Source: Renibacterium sp043789415
GTDB lineage: Bacteria > Actinomycetota > Actinomycetes > Actinomycetales > Micrococcaceae
Direction of reading: 5' to 3'
Assembly: GCF_043789415.1 (NCBI RefSeq)
Contig: NZ_JBDLLW010000001.1
Location: 248,001 to 312,000, forward strand
Length of the DNA stretch: 64,000 nucleotides
The translations under genes were made by a program, and so were the position numbers. The notes beneath the pieces were generated by a model. The model was not told the DNA's origin. It was given only the letters and a program-made list of their open reading frames with translations, and ran no database searches. Below, one piece after another: positions 23,371 through 32,051 of this stretch. Each line of letters opens with the position of its first letter. The stretch's first letter is position 1.

Positions 23371-24744
23371 TCAGCCCGAGGGAGCGATCACCCTGGTCAT
23401 CACTTGATGCTTTAGCCCGTTGAAGGGCGGGTAGATCAGCTTCATGGTGTCCGGTTTGAGCGGCTTGTCGAGCACCGATTTGCGGTGTGTGAAGGTATCG
23501 AGCGAATGCTCCCCGTGATAGGCGCCCATCCCGCTGGCGCCGATCCCGCCAAAGGGTAGCCCCGGCACCAGCAGGTGTGCTGCGGGCACGCCGAAGCACA
23601 GTGCCCCGGAGGAGGTCTGCTCGGTGAAGTTCTCCTTGGTCTGCCGATTTTCGCTAAATACATAGAGCGCAAGTGGCTTATCCCGCTGATTGATGAAGTC
23701 GATTGCGGCGGCCTCGTCGGGTACTTCCACGAGCGGCAAGAGGGGGCCAAAGATCTCCTCTTGCATCACGGCGTCCTGAGCTTTGGCACGCAGCACCGTG
23801 GGAGCCAGATATCTTTCGGCGGCATCGTGCTCTCCCCCGGTGACCAATTCGGCTTCCTCAAGCAATCTGCTGAGTCGGTTCAGATGCCGTTCGTTGACGA
23901 TCCGTCCGTAGTCAGCGCTCGCCTTGGGATTGCCTCGGAAGAGCGCCTCAATGGCCTTCGGCAGAATTCTGGCCAGTTCGTCGAGTACCGCCGAGGTGCC
24001 GAGAATATAGTCGGGAGCGACGCAGGTCTGCCCAGCGTTGAGGTATTTTCCCCAGGCGATGCGCTGAGCGGCAGCACGCAGATCTACCGAATCGTCGACG
24101 TAAACGGGAGATTTTCCGCCCAATTCCAGGGTGACCGGCGTGAGGTGCGCGGCGGCCGCCGTCATCACGATCCTGCCCACCTGGCCATTGCCGGTGTAGA
24201 AGATGTGATCGAAGCGCTCCTTGAGCAGCTCGGTGGTCTCCGGCACCCCGCCCTCCACCACCTGGACCGCAGAACCGAGGTACTCCGGCAGCCATCTAGC
24301 AAGCGCCGAGGAAGTCGCCGGTGCGAGCTCGCTGGGTTTCAGCACCACCGTGTTGCCACCGGCCAAAGCACCCAGAACCGGGACTAAAGACAGTTGCACC
24401 GGGTAGTTCCAGGGAGCGATCACCAGCACCACGCCGAGCGGGTCGCGAACGACCTTGGCGCTGGCAGGCAGCAGGGAGATCGGAACCGGTACTCGTTCAG
24501 GAGCCAGCCACCTCCGTAGGTTCTTCACGGCATGGGTGATCTCAGAGCAGACGAAACCGATTTCGGTCATCCACGCTTCGTCTGGATGCTTACGAAGATC
24601 CTCGGCCAATGCCGCAGTGAATTCAGCAGTCCGCTCGGTCAGCATGTTGCGGAGCGCTTCGAGGCGCTGAAGCCGCCAGCCGACATCGTGAGTGATTCCA
24701 GAGGTGAAGAGTGCTCTTGCGATTTCCACGGCGCCGTTACTCAT
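23371..24744 (-). CDS. aldehyde dehydrogenase (class 3 type)
   Basis: 457 residues, the length of class 3/fatty-aldehyde-type dehydrogenases. Seen: VLVIAPWNYPVQLSLVPVLG, the general base in ELGGKSPVYVD, the nucleophile Cys in NAGQTCVAPDYIL, and EIFGPLLPLVEV. It oxidises aldehydes to acids with NAD(P). I start at ATG 24744 because the next in-frame ATG (24813) lies inside the metE terminator hairpin. It is transcribed in the same direction as metE but separated by that hairpin, so it is probably its own unit. Confidence 0.92.
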   Translation of the reverse strand: MSNGAVEIARALFTSGITHDVGWRLQRLEALRNMLTERTAEFTAALAEDLRKHPDEAWMTEIGFVCSEITHAVKNLRRWLAPERVPVPISLLPASAKVVRDPLGVVLVIAPWNYPVQLSLVPVLGALAGGNTVVLKPSELAPATSSALARWLPEYLGSAVQVVEGGVPETTELLKERFDHIFYTGNGQVGRIVMTAAAAHLTPVTLELGGKSPVYVDDSVDLRAAAQRIAWGKYLNAGQTCVAPDYILGTSAVLDELARILPKAIEALFRGNPKASADYGRIVNERHLNRLSRLLEEAELVTGGEHDAAERYLAPTVLRAKAQDAVMQEEIFGPLLPLVEVPDEAAAIDFINQRDKPLALYVFSENRQTKENFTEQTSSGALCFGVPAAHLLVPGLPFGGIGASGMGAYHGEHSLDTFTHRKSVLDKPLKPDTMKLIYPPFNGLKHQVMTRVIAPSG

Positions 24745-24767
24745 AGCCCCAAGATACTCCGAGAAAG

Positions 24768-24813
24768 GTGAAGAGCCACAGCCCCGCGATGCTTCAGGGC
24801 TGTGGCTCTTCAC
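24768..24813 (-). terminator. metE terminator hairpin
   Basis: Perfect 17-base arms (24768–24784 and 24797–24813) with a 12-base loop, starting 8 bases after the metE stop at 24822. CTTT follows on the minus strand. The stem is strong enough to stop read-through into the aldehyde dehydrogenase gene. Confidence 0.8.
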
Positions 24814-24821
24814 CTAGTGAG

Positions 24822-27143
24822 CTAGACCAGTTCGGCGCGCATCTCACGAGTGGCGGCCACCAGGTTACGCAGTGACTCCTCGGTTTCAGCGTATCCCCGG
24901 GTTTTCAACCCGCAATCAGGGTTGACCCAGAGCTGCCGGGCCGGCACATGATTGACGGCGGTGCGCAGCAACTCGGTGACCTCTGCCTCTCCCGGCACCC
25001 GTGGCGAGTGGATATCGTAGACCCCGGGCCCGACGCCTCGTCCGAAGCCGTGATGTTCCAGGTCATTGACCACTTCCATCCGGGATCGGGCCGCTTCGAT
25101 CGAGGTGACATCTGCGTCCAGACCGTCGATAGCATCGATCACCACGCCGAATTCGGAGTAGCACAGATGAGTGTGCACCTGAGTGCCGCTGGCCGCTCCC
25201 GAGGTGGCCAGCCGGAAGGCCTTGACCGACCAGTCCAGGTACTCGGGCTGATCCGCCTTGCGCAGCGGCAGCAACTCGCGCAGAGCGGGTTCATCGACTT
25301 GGATGATCTTGATTCCGGCAGTCTCCAGATCGGCGATCTCATCACGCAGGGCCAGCGCCACCTGGTTGGCTGTCTGCTGCAATGGCTGATCGTCGCGGAC
25401 GAAAGACCAGGCCAGGATGGTAACCGGGCCGGTCAGCATACCCTTCATCGGTTTCTCGGTCAGCGACTGCGCAAAGGCCGCCCATTCGACGGTGATCGCG
25501 GAGCTCCTGGTGACGTCCCCCCACAGAATAGAGGGGCGGGTACACCGGCTGCCATAGGACTGCACCCAGCCGTGAATCGTGACGTCGAAACCCTCAAGGT
25601 TCTCGGCGAAGTACTGCACCATATCGTTCCGCTCCGGCTCGCCGTGCACCAGGACGTCGAAGCCGAGGTTTTCCTGCAGGTCAACCACCCGCTGAATCTC
25701 CTCCCGCATCAGCTGCTGATACTGCTCGGCATTCAGTTCGCCCCGGTTCGCTCTGGCCCGGGCCGAACGAATCTCTTTAGTCTGGGGGAAGGAACCAATA
25801 GTCGTCGTCGGCAGCACCGGCAAGTTGAGTTCTTCCTGCTGGGCTCGGGCGCGTATCGCGTAATCCTCGCGCTCGAAGTCTGCTGGGCCCAAAGCAGCCA
25901 GTCTGCTGCGCACTTCACTGCGTTGCACCCCTGGAGCCTGTGCTCTGGTGGCAATAATCTCACTCGCTTCGGCGATCTCCGCTGCCGCCGCTGCGGGATC
26001 GGTCGCGTACCTCGCCAGAGTGATCACTTCGGTGACTTTTTGATCGGCGAAGGCCAACCAGCTGCGCAATTGCTCATCGAGCTGGGTCTCTTCATCGGCG
26101 TCATGCGGTACATGGAAGGTGGAAGTGGAGGTGGAGATCGCAGGCTTGATTCCGGCGCTCCGCAGCGCCTCAATCTTGCGGGCTGAGGCGGCGAGATCGT
26201 TCCGCCAGATGTTATGCCCATCGACGAGCCCGGCGACCAAGGTCTTATCCGCCAAGGCAGCTTTCAGCGCCGAAAGATCTTCGGGCAGCGCGCCTTTGAA
26301 GAGGTCGATCTGGAGCGCCTCAACGGGCAGGGCCGCAACCGTCTCCAGCAGATCACCGAGAGTGCCGTAGGGGGAACTGAGCAGGATGCCCGGCCGATCT
26401 TGACCTTCCGCGAGCACCCGGTAAGCCAATCGCACAGCCTCGGCGAGTTCCGCGGCGGGTACTTCGCCGTCGACGACCAAGGCCGGCTCATCGAGCTGGA
26501 TCCACTCCGCTCCGGCCGCTGCGAAACGTCGCAGCAGTTCACGATAGACCGGCAGCAACTCCTCCAGCTTGCTGAGCGGTGAAAAATCGGCCGGGGCGTC
26601 GTCCGCCGCTTTGCTGAGCAGCAGGAAGGTGACCGGCCCGACCAGATAAGGCCTGGTCTGCACACCGTTGGCCAGCGCGAATTCGAACTCCTCCACCGCC
26701 CTGTTGGAGGTGATGGAGAAGCGGATGTCCGGGGAGATTTCCGGCACCAGGTAGTGATAGTTCGAATCGAACCACTTGGTCATCTCCAGTGGTTGCTGCT
26801 GAGCGCTGCCGCGAGCCAGCGTGAAGTAACCATCCAGGCTCAACTGACCGTCGTCATCGAGCAGCTGACCGAACCTGCTCGGGATGGCGCCCAGATGGGC
26901 GGCGGTATCAAGCACATGATCGTAGTAGGAGAAGCTGCCGGGCACCGCATGGGGCTCGACGAGGCCCAGATCGCGCAGACGGTTAATGGTGGTCAGTTGC
27001 ACCTCCTTGGCCGCGGTATCCAGAGCGGCGAGGCTGATCTTCCCTGCCCAGTAGGCTTCAACGGCCTTTTTGAGCTCCCGACGACGACCGATTCTCGGGT
27101 AACCGAGGATCGAGGCGGCGGGAAAAGTCTTGGTTTCAGTCAT
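24822..27143 (-). CDS. metE: cobalamin-independent methionine synthase
   Basis: 773 residues, normal for MetE. The N-terminal half begins ILGYPRIGRRRELKKAVE; the C-terminal catalytic half has HGWVQSYGSRCTRPSI, the zinc ligands in QVHTHLCYSEF and the last zinc Cys in WVNPDCGLKTRGY. It transfers the methyl group of 5-methyltetrahydrofolate-triglutamate to homocysteine. It overlaps metF by 4 bases, so methyl donor synthesis and use are co-translated. A strong hairpin terminates it. Confidence 0.97.
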   Translation of the reverse strand: MTETKTFPAASILGYPRIGRRRELKKAVEAYWAGKISLAALDTAAKEVQLTTINRLRDLGLVEPHAVPGSFSYYDHVLDTAAHLGAIPSRFGQLLDDDGQLSLDGYFTLARGSAQQQPLEMTKWFDSNYHYLVPEISPDIRFSITSNRAVEEFEFALANGVQTRPYLVGPVTFLLLSKAADDAPADFSPLSKLEELLPVYRELLRRFAAAGAEWIQLDEPALVVDGEVPAAELAEAVRLAYRVLAEGQDRPGILLSSPYGTLGDLLETVAALPVEALQIDLFKGALPEDLSALKAALADKTLVAGLVDGHNIWRNDLAASARKIEALRSAGIKPAISTSTSTFHVPHDADEETQLDEQLRSWLAFADQKVTEVITLARYATDPAAAAAEIAEASEIIATRAQAPGVQRSEVRSRLAALGPADFEREDYAIRARAQQEELNLPVLPTTTIGSFPQTKEIRSARARANRGELNAEQYQQLMREEIQRVVDLQENLGFDVLVHGEPERNDMVQYFAENLEGFDVTIHGWVQSYGSRCTRPSILWGDVTRSSAITVEWAAFAQSLTEKPMKGMLTGPVTILAWSFVRDDQPLQQTANQVALALRDEIADLETAGIKIIQVDEPALRELLPLRKADQPEYLDWSVKAFRLATSGAASGTQVHTHLCYSEFGVVIDAIDGLDADVTSIEAARSRMEVVNDLEHHGFGRGVGPGVYDIHSPRVPGEAEVTELLRTAVNHVPARQLWVNPDCGLKTRGYAETEESLRNLVAATREMRAELV

Positions 27144-28132
27144 GAGGGGTCCTTTGAGAGAAGTTGGCTGGGCTGCTGAGACGATCGTCCAGCCGGCCGA
27201 GTGGGGCGAGGAAGGTCGAGGCGGTCCAGTACCTCGAGGGCCGCCTGATGCTGGTTGAAGGTGTAGAGATGGAGTCCGGGAGCACCTACCTGCAGAACGG
27301 CTTTAGCCAGCTCGGTGGTAGCTCTGACCCCTACCCGGCGCCGTTCGCCGTCGTCTTGCGCGTGCGACAAGGCGGTGAGCAGCTCGGGAGCGGGCTGCAC
27401 TCCGGTGAGTTGCGCGAGCCGCTCCAGCCGTTTGACGCTGGTGAAGGGCATCACTCCGGGAATGATCGGGATGCTGACCCCGGCCCGCTTCGCCCGGCTG
27501 AGCAGATCTGCGTACTGCTCAGGATGGAAGAACACCTGGGTGATCGCGAAATCGGCACCGGAGCGCTGCTTGGCGAGCAGCACTTCGACGTCGTGTTGCT
27601 CACTCGGCGACTCAGGGTGCCGAGTGGGGTAAGCAGCGACCCCGATGGCGACCTTGCCAGCGGCAAGCATCGCCGAGCGGCGCTGTTCAACCCGCCGGAT
27701 CAGTTCCACTAGGTCCTGGGCATAGTTCAATGCTCCGGGAGGGTGTTCCTCGCTGCCATCAGTGCGGTGGTCTCCCCTGAGCGCAAGGATTCCGCGAACC
27801 CCGGCGTCCAATAGTTCAGCGATGATCGCCGCCAGTTCATTGGCAGTATTACCGATGCAGGTCAGATGAGCCAGCGGCCGCAAACTGGTCTCGCTCAGCA
27901 GGCGGTGTAAGAGTTCCACAGCGGTATCCCGATTGGAGCCGCTCGCACCGTAGGTAACCGAGACGTAATCAGGGTTGGTGCTTTCCAGCTCGCGGATGGT
28001 AGCCCATAGCCCGTCGACGGCGGAAGGCGTCCGAGGCGGAAAGAGTTCATAGGAGAGCGCCACCGGCGCCTGGTGATCGGCAGAGACCCGTTCCAGAGGG
28101 TCGGTGAGAATACTGGGTGGGGACATTTGCAT
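27140..28132 (-). CDS. metF: methylenetetrahydrofolate reductase
   Basis: 330 residues. SYELFPPRTPSAVDGLW holds the catalytic Glu; VSVTYGASGSNRDTAVELL, LTCIGN, ILALRGDHRTDG and FAITQVFFHPEQYADLL are conserved FAD and folate contacts. It makes 5-methyltetrahydrofolate for MetE. AAGGAATGCAA precedes the ATG and a structured leader lies upstream. It is first gene of metF-metE. Confidence 0.95.
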   Translation of the reverse strand: MQMSPPSILTDPLERVSADHQAPVALSYELFPPRTPSAVDGLWATIRELESTNPDYVSVTYGASGSNRDTAVELLHRLLSETSLRPLAHLTCIGNTANELAAIIAELLDAGVRGILALRGDHRTDGSEEHPPGALNYAQDLVELIRRVEQRRSAMLAAGKVAIGVAAYPTRHPESPSEQHDVEVLLAKQRSGADFAITQVFFHPEQYADLLSRAKRAGVSIPIIPGVMPFTSVKRLERLAQLTGVQPAPELLTALSHAQDDGERRRVGVRATTELAKAVLQVGAPGLHLYTFNQHQAALEVLDRLDLPRPTRPAGRSSQQPSQLLSKDPS

Positions 28133-28140
28133 TCCTTAGT

Positions 28141-28260
28141 TTCTTGACGCGAGTCAAGTCGGCAAGAGCGGCTGGAGCATTAGCTGGTCCACCGGCTCAA
28201 CGGGGCAAATGTCAGACCCACACGGGGGCACCCACACCCCCGGTTGAGGGGGTCGCTGAC
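28141..28260 (-). promoter_or_regulatory. structured leader of metFE (possible cis-regulatory RNA)
   Basis: On the minus strand GTCAGCGACCC (28260–28250) pairs with GGGTCTGAC (28219–28211), a 9-base stem with a 2-base bulge, enclosing CGGGGG/CCCCCG (28223–28242). A second stem CTTGAC-TCGC-GTCAAG lies at 28143–28158, 11 bases before the metF ATG region, and could mask the ribosome site. I could not find the conserved core of SAM-I, SAM-IV, SAH or cobalamin riboswitches. It might be a translational or transcriptional control leader of a new type or simply GC-rich structure. Confidence 0.4.
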
Positions 28261-28359
28261 AAGTATTATGTGCTCAACTCTAGGAAACTATTGGCGGCCA
28301 AACAAACCAAGACCGAATTAAGACAAAGTCTTACGCAGAAAAAGATTAATAAATACGGA

Positions 28360-28773
28360 CTAGGCGGCATGCAAGCCGAAAAATCCGAATAATGCAATGA
28401 TCGGTGCAACGCCTTGGATCAGCACCGGAAGAATAAAACCGGGTTTGCTGATCAGCAACACCACTGCAGCCACCAGCATCGTCAAGCAAGCCAACAGAAC
28501 AAGGCCCGCGCCCAGCAGCATAGCGGTGGGGTTCCCGGTGCAGAGCAGAATAGCCCCGACGATGCTGCCCAGACCGATCACCAGATTGTAGTAGCCCTGA
28601 TTGAAAGCCATCTCAGCGAGGGTATCCGCTTCACCCTGGTCTTTGACGCCGAAGCGCTTCCAGGCTGCTGGCTGCCGCCAGCGCACGGACTCCAGCAACC
28701 AGAAGTAGCCATGGATTAGCCCGGCAAGAACAGCGAAGATCACGGTCACCCACGGCAAGGAAAGTGCAGTCAT
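28360..28773 (-). CDS. DUF1304 integral membrane protein
   Basis: 137 residues with four predicted membrane helices. The family pattern is visible: LAGLIHGYFWLLESVRW in helix 1, then FGV…EADTLAEMAFNQGYYNLVIGLG. No function is established. It is on the same strand as metF but 227 bases upstream and probably independent. Confidence 0.85.
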   Translation of the reverse strand: MTALSLPWVTVIFAVLAGLIHGYFWLLESVRWRQPAAWKRFGVKDQGEADTLAEMAFNQGYYNLVIGLGSIVGAILLCTGNPTAMLLGAGLVLLACLTMLVAAVVLLISKPGFILPVLIQGVAPIIALFGFFGLHAA

Positions 28774-28805
28774 GCCCCCAGAATACGCTGCCTCAGTAAA
28801 TCACT

Positions 28806-29588
28806 TCACCATTGCTTGCCGTTGGAGTCATCCGGAAGATTTCCGACGTCGCCGCTGCCCTGTTTGCCGTCATTGCGGTCCTTCTGGGCGTCCTTCTGCT
28901 GCTGGTTGAGCTGTTCCAGCTTGGAGGGGTCCGTAGAGCCGCTCTGTGCTTGCCCGGACTGCTGCGGATCCAGCTGCCCCGGATCGGCGTCCTTCGATTT
29001 CTGGCTCAACCGCTCCTTTGAATCCTGCAGGCTCTCCCCCTCGCCCTGCTGATTGCCGTCGCCGCCCTTCTGGAAACAGCCCTCAGGAGCCTCATCGGAG
29101 ACCTTCACCCCCGAGTCGTACAGCGCTTTCGCGCCGGATTCATCACCCGCGGCTTTTTTAGCGTCCCCCAGTTTCTCCAGGGTCAGCACCAGATTAACCC
29201 GCACTTTACAAGAATCCTTCTCGGGGGCCAGTGCGAGAGCCTGCTCAAACTGAGTTCTGGCCGCCTGGAAGTTGCCCTCCAGAACATAGCCATCACCGTC
29301 ATTGAACCAAGCTTTATAGGGCTCCACCAGATTAGCGAATTTCAAAACACTCGCTGCGGCGTGCACTCCCCCGGCATCTCCCTTGGCGAAGGCCGTGTTC
29401 AGCTGATCTGAAGCTATCGAGACGCTCAGGAACTTAGCGGCGATCAGCAGGGTCAGCAGCACCACGGGGATCGAGAAGAGCAGCATTCTGCGCCGTAACA
29501 GCAGCCTGGCGGGCAAGGCAACGGAAGTCGACGCCGTGGCCGGAGCTTCCGGCCGCGGCACCTTTTCAGGAATGAGCGTTGAACTCAT
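28806..29588 (-). CDS. membrane-anchored tetratricopeptide-like protein (BatC-like)
   Basis: 260 residues. A cytoplasmic Pro/Ala-rich N-terminus, one membrane helix (residues 34–54), a TPR-like segment (EGNFQAARTQFEQALALAPE, about 103–122) and a low-complexity Gln/Asp/Ser-rich tail. It overlaps the VWA gene by 4 bases and ends the MoxR/VWA operon; TPR proteins in this position are called BatC in Bacteroides-type operons. Likely part of an envelope-associated complex. Confidence 0.8.
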   Translation of the reverse strand: MSSTLIPEKVPRPEAPATASTSVALPARLLLRRRMLLFSIPVVLLTLLIAAKFLSVSIASDQLNTAFAKGDAGGVHAAASVLKFANLVEPYKAWFNDGDGYVLEGNFQAARTQFEQALALAPEKDSCKVRVNLVLTLEKLGDAKKAAGDESGAKALYDSGVKVSDEAPEGCFQKGGDGNQQGEGESLQDSKERLSQKSKDADPGQLDPQQSGQAQSGSTDPSKLEQLNQQQKDAQKDRNDGKQGSGDVGNLPDDSNGKQW

Positions 29589-30607
29589 GCGCTCCTCCTT
29601 CCGCTGGCTTCTGGTACCGCTGGCCGCTTACGGCTCGGCCGAAGCTGACGCCATTGTCGTAGCGTATCGAACAGTTCCCAGCCGGCCAACGCCAGCGCAC
29701 CCAGACCGAAAACCCAGTACAGCTCGTACTGTGCCCTGGAACTCGATGTTCCCTCGAGTTTGCTGGCAGCGCCGGCTGCTGGAGAGAGCAGGCCGTCCAC
29801 GCCGTCACCGGCGAAGCGATGCTGATACGGCACGCCGAGTTGCTGGGCGATTTGATTCAGCATTTTCTCGTCGATCTTCGAGATCGCGTCGCCACCGGAA
29901 GAGTTGTCCTGAATATAGCCCGGTCCGGGATCCGCGCCGAAGCCGCTGTTCTGCTTCATTCGGCCTCCCGCCGCGGTTCCATAGCCCAGCACTCCGCCAC
30001 CTGAAATCAGTCCCTGGGAGATCTGGAAAGGCTGTGGTGCGGTACTCGCGGTCTGCTCTCCGTCTCCCAGGTAGAAGACCACTCTGGCCCGCTCCGGATG
30101 AGCTTTTTGGGCGGCCTGCAATCTGCTCAGTAACGTCTTAGCGGCCACCGTGACGGATGAGCCCCGCGAGTACATGGTGATTTCCGGACCAAGGATCTCG
30201 ACGGCGTTCTCAAAAGCGTTCTGATCGCTCGTCACCGGGAGCCGCACCACGGCATCCTGATCGAAGCTAATCAGCGAAAGATGCGCACCGGGTAGTTTAT
30301 TGGCAATCGCGAGCATATCCGCTTTCATGCCCTCTAGTCGGGGCTTTGACTGCGCATAGTCCTCAGCCATCACCGAACTCGTGGTGTCAGCGAGGAAGAA
30401 GACATCGAGCTGGGCTGAGGCCGCAGAAAGATCAGCACTGCCCACTCCAGGACGCAGTAGGCTGACGGTCAGCAGCAGCGCCAGCCCGGCCCGCCGCAAC
30501 CACGGTATGCGCTCCGCCCCGCGCCAAGCCAAGCAAACGCAAACCGCCACGAGCAACAAACCGAGTGGCAGCAGCAGCCACCAGAAGATCACCGGTGCAA
30601 AGCTCAT
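29585..30607 (-). CDS. VWA-domain membrane protein (BatB-like)
   Basis: 340 residues. A helix near each terminus (FWWLLLPLGLLLVAVCVCLA and WVFGLGALALAGWELF) brackets a von Willebrand A domain. The metal-ion site is degenerate: FFLADTTSSV instead of DxSxS. FYLGDGEQ is the later MIDAS strand. ATG 30607 overlaps the upstream stop by 4 bases and is preferred over 30622. Probably works with the upstream VWA protein and the MoxR ATPase. Confidence 0.88.
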   Translation of the reverse strand: MSFAPVIFWWLLLPLGLLLVAVCVCLAWRGAERIPWLRRAGLALLLTVSLLRPGVGSADLSAASAQLDVFFLADTTSSVMAEDYAQSKPRLEGMKADMLAIANKLPGAHLSLISFDQDAVVRLPVTSDQNAFENAVEILGPEITMYSRGSSVTVAAKTLLSRLQAAQKAHPERARVVFYLGDGEQTASTAPQPFQISQGLISGGGVLGYGTAAGGRMKQNSGFGADPGPGYIQDNSSGGDAISKIDEKMLNQIAQQLGVPYQHRFAGDGVDGLLSPAAGAASKLEGTSSSRAQYELYWVFGLGALALAGWELFDTLRQWRQLRPSRKRPAVPEASGRRSA

Positions 30608-31587
30608 CGGCGCAACCTCCAAGCGGCGAACAGCACACCCAGCAGCCCAAGTCCCGCCATCAGCAGCCAGACCTCAGGCCTATCGTAGGAGACCAGTTGC
30701 GGACGGCCCTGTAACTTACTGGCTTCAGTGGCCTGAACTTTGGCCACAATATCGCTCGCCGCATCGTCATCGCCCAGCACGTAGTACTCGCCGCCGGTGC
30801 CTTTCACCGCCTCGCTCATCTGCTGGCCCGCTTTGAGCCGGGTAGCTGAGGCCTGCGGACCGTTCGGATTGATCCCATAGATCCGGATATTGTTCTTGCT
30901 CGCTAAATCCGCGGCTTCCGGCAGCGTGAATAGAGGTTTTCCAACCAGCACATTATCGGTGGCGAAGACGATCGACCGAGAGCGAGACTCGCTGCTCAGC
31001 TTGGGGAAGCTGTTGACGCAGGTGGCCAGGCCATCGCCGATCAGTGAAGAGCCCTTGCCGCTGTAGGTGCCCTCGAAGAACCCACTGGAATTACTCTGCC
31101 GTTGCAGGGAGTTACCGGCATCGATGAGTTGCTCATTGATGAAGTCATAATCGTCGGTCAGCGGGAAAACCTGCACGGCTGAGGAATCGAAGATCACCAT
31201 GCCGAGCCGCTCTCCGTGAAAGTCTTTGGCGAGCTGAGTGAAGACGTCCACCAGCCTGGCATCGGTGTCGATCATCGAACCTGAGACATCCAGGCAGAGC
31301 ACGATGTCCCGGTTGCTTTGCTCTGGCCTGATGCTGCTCTGCTCAGCTGGCCGGGCAGCAGCCAGTACCCCGGCCACGATGAGCACCCCCAACGATCCCA
31401 GGGCTACCAGGGTCCACCGCCGCCGCTTCGCCAGTGCTCTTGCATACCCGGGAAGAGAGGTGAGTCGCTCAGCATGCGCCACCAGAAGCCGCTCTGGCGC
31501 CTTTTTCGGGCGGCGCAGCGCGAAATATGCCACTACCGCGAGGCAGAGCAGGACGAGCGGGATGAGCCACCACAGAATCAAGACCAT
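30604..31587 (-). CDS. VWA-domain membrane protein (BatA-like)
   Basis: 327 residues. N-terminal helix (MVLILWWLIPLVLLCLAVVA), a second helix near residue 70, and a VWA domain with an intact MIDAS motif (LCLDVSGSMID) and FATDNV; a last helix is at the C-terminus. The start is ATG 31587, overlapping the upstream gene by 10 bases; the frame is open to 31992 only because it shadows that gene. Bat-type proteins are thought to form a metal-dependent protein-interaction module with MoxR ATPases. Confidence 0.9.
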   Translation of the reverse strand: MVLILWWLIPLVLLCLAVVAYFALRRPKKAPERLLVAHAERLTSLPGYARALAKRRRWTLVALGSLGVLIVAGVLAAARPAEQSSIRPEQSNRDIVLCLDVSGSMIDTDARLVDVFTQLAKDFHGERLGMVIFDSSAVQVFPLTDDYDFINEQLIDAGNSLQRQSNSSGFFEGTYSGKGSSLIGDGLATCVNSFPKLSSESRSRSIVFATDNVLVGKPLFTLPEAADLASKNNIRIYGINPNGPQASATRLKAGQQMSEAVKGTGGEYYVLGDDDAASDIVAKVQATEASKLQGRPQLVSYDRPEVWLLMAGLGLLGVLFAAWRLRR

Positions 31588-32051
31588 GTGCCCACCAGCT
31601 GCCGGGCCGCATCGGCGGAATGCCCGAGACTCTCGGCGTCCTGCACTCCGAATTCGGCGGGATAGAAAACCTCGACGACGTCGCCCACCATCGGCAGTCC
31701 GGCCGTTCGCAGCTCCGCGAGCGTCATCCTTTCGGTTCTCACTCCGGTCAGTTCCTGCACGAAGCCACGAACCAGAAGGCTGAGTTTTTGATGGGCATCG
31801 CGCGCGCTGAGCTCCCCTGCGTGATGACGGAACACCAGCTGATCGATCCGGGCAAGGTATTCCGCTCGCAACGCAGGCACTCTTTTCGGAGGCATCGGAA
31901 TGGCACCGGTCTGCGGCTTGGCCCGGGTGGCATAGCAGGCGGAGAAGTACCAGACGCCGATCAGCAGGAGCAGCAGCACCCCGAGCACCCACCAGAACGC
32001 CGCGTAGTCCAGGGGCGGGAAGAATCCCTCGCCATGACTATCGTTGTGCAT
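31578..32051 (-). CDS. small membrane protein of the MoxR/VWA operon (DUF4381-like)
   Basis: 157 residues with one membrane helix (FWWVLGVLLLLLIGVWYFSA, about 19–38) and a helical cytoplasmic part. Its place between DUF58 and VWA genes, overlapping both (14 and 10 bases), is that of DUF4381 proteins in MoxR operons; the sequence resemblance is modest. Function unknown. Confidence 0.75.
   Translation of the reverse strand: MHNDSHGEGFFPPLDYAAFWWVLGVLLLLLIGVWYFSACYATRAKPQTGAIPMPPKRVPALRAEYLARIDQLVFRHHAGELSARDAHQKLSLLVRGFVQELTGVRTERMTLAELRTAGLPMVGDVVEVFYPAEFGVQDAESLGHSADAARQLVGTWS

Noticed and set aside
24745..24813. upstream start for the aldehyde dehydrogenase
   Set aside because: The extra codons lie in the metE terminator stem; ATG 24744 is at the family start.
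28133..28359. SAM, SAH or cobalamin riboswitch upstream of metF
   Set aside because: I looked for the conserved core strings of these classes and found none; only generic stems are visible.
31588..31992. 135-codon N-terminal extension of the BatA-like protein
   Set aside because: It shadows the upstream membrane-protein gene in another frame and is Arg/Gly/Ser-rich; ATG 31587 begins a proper membrane helix.
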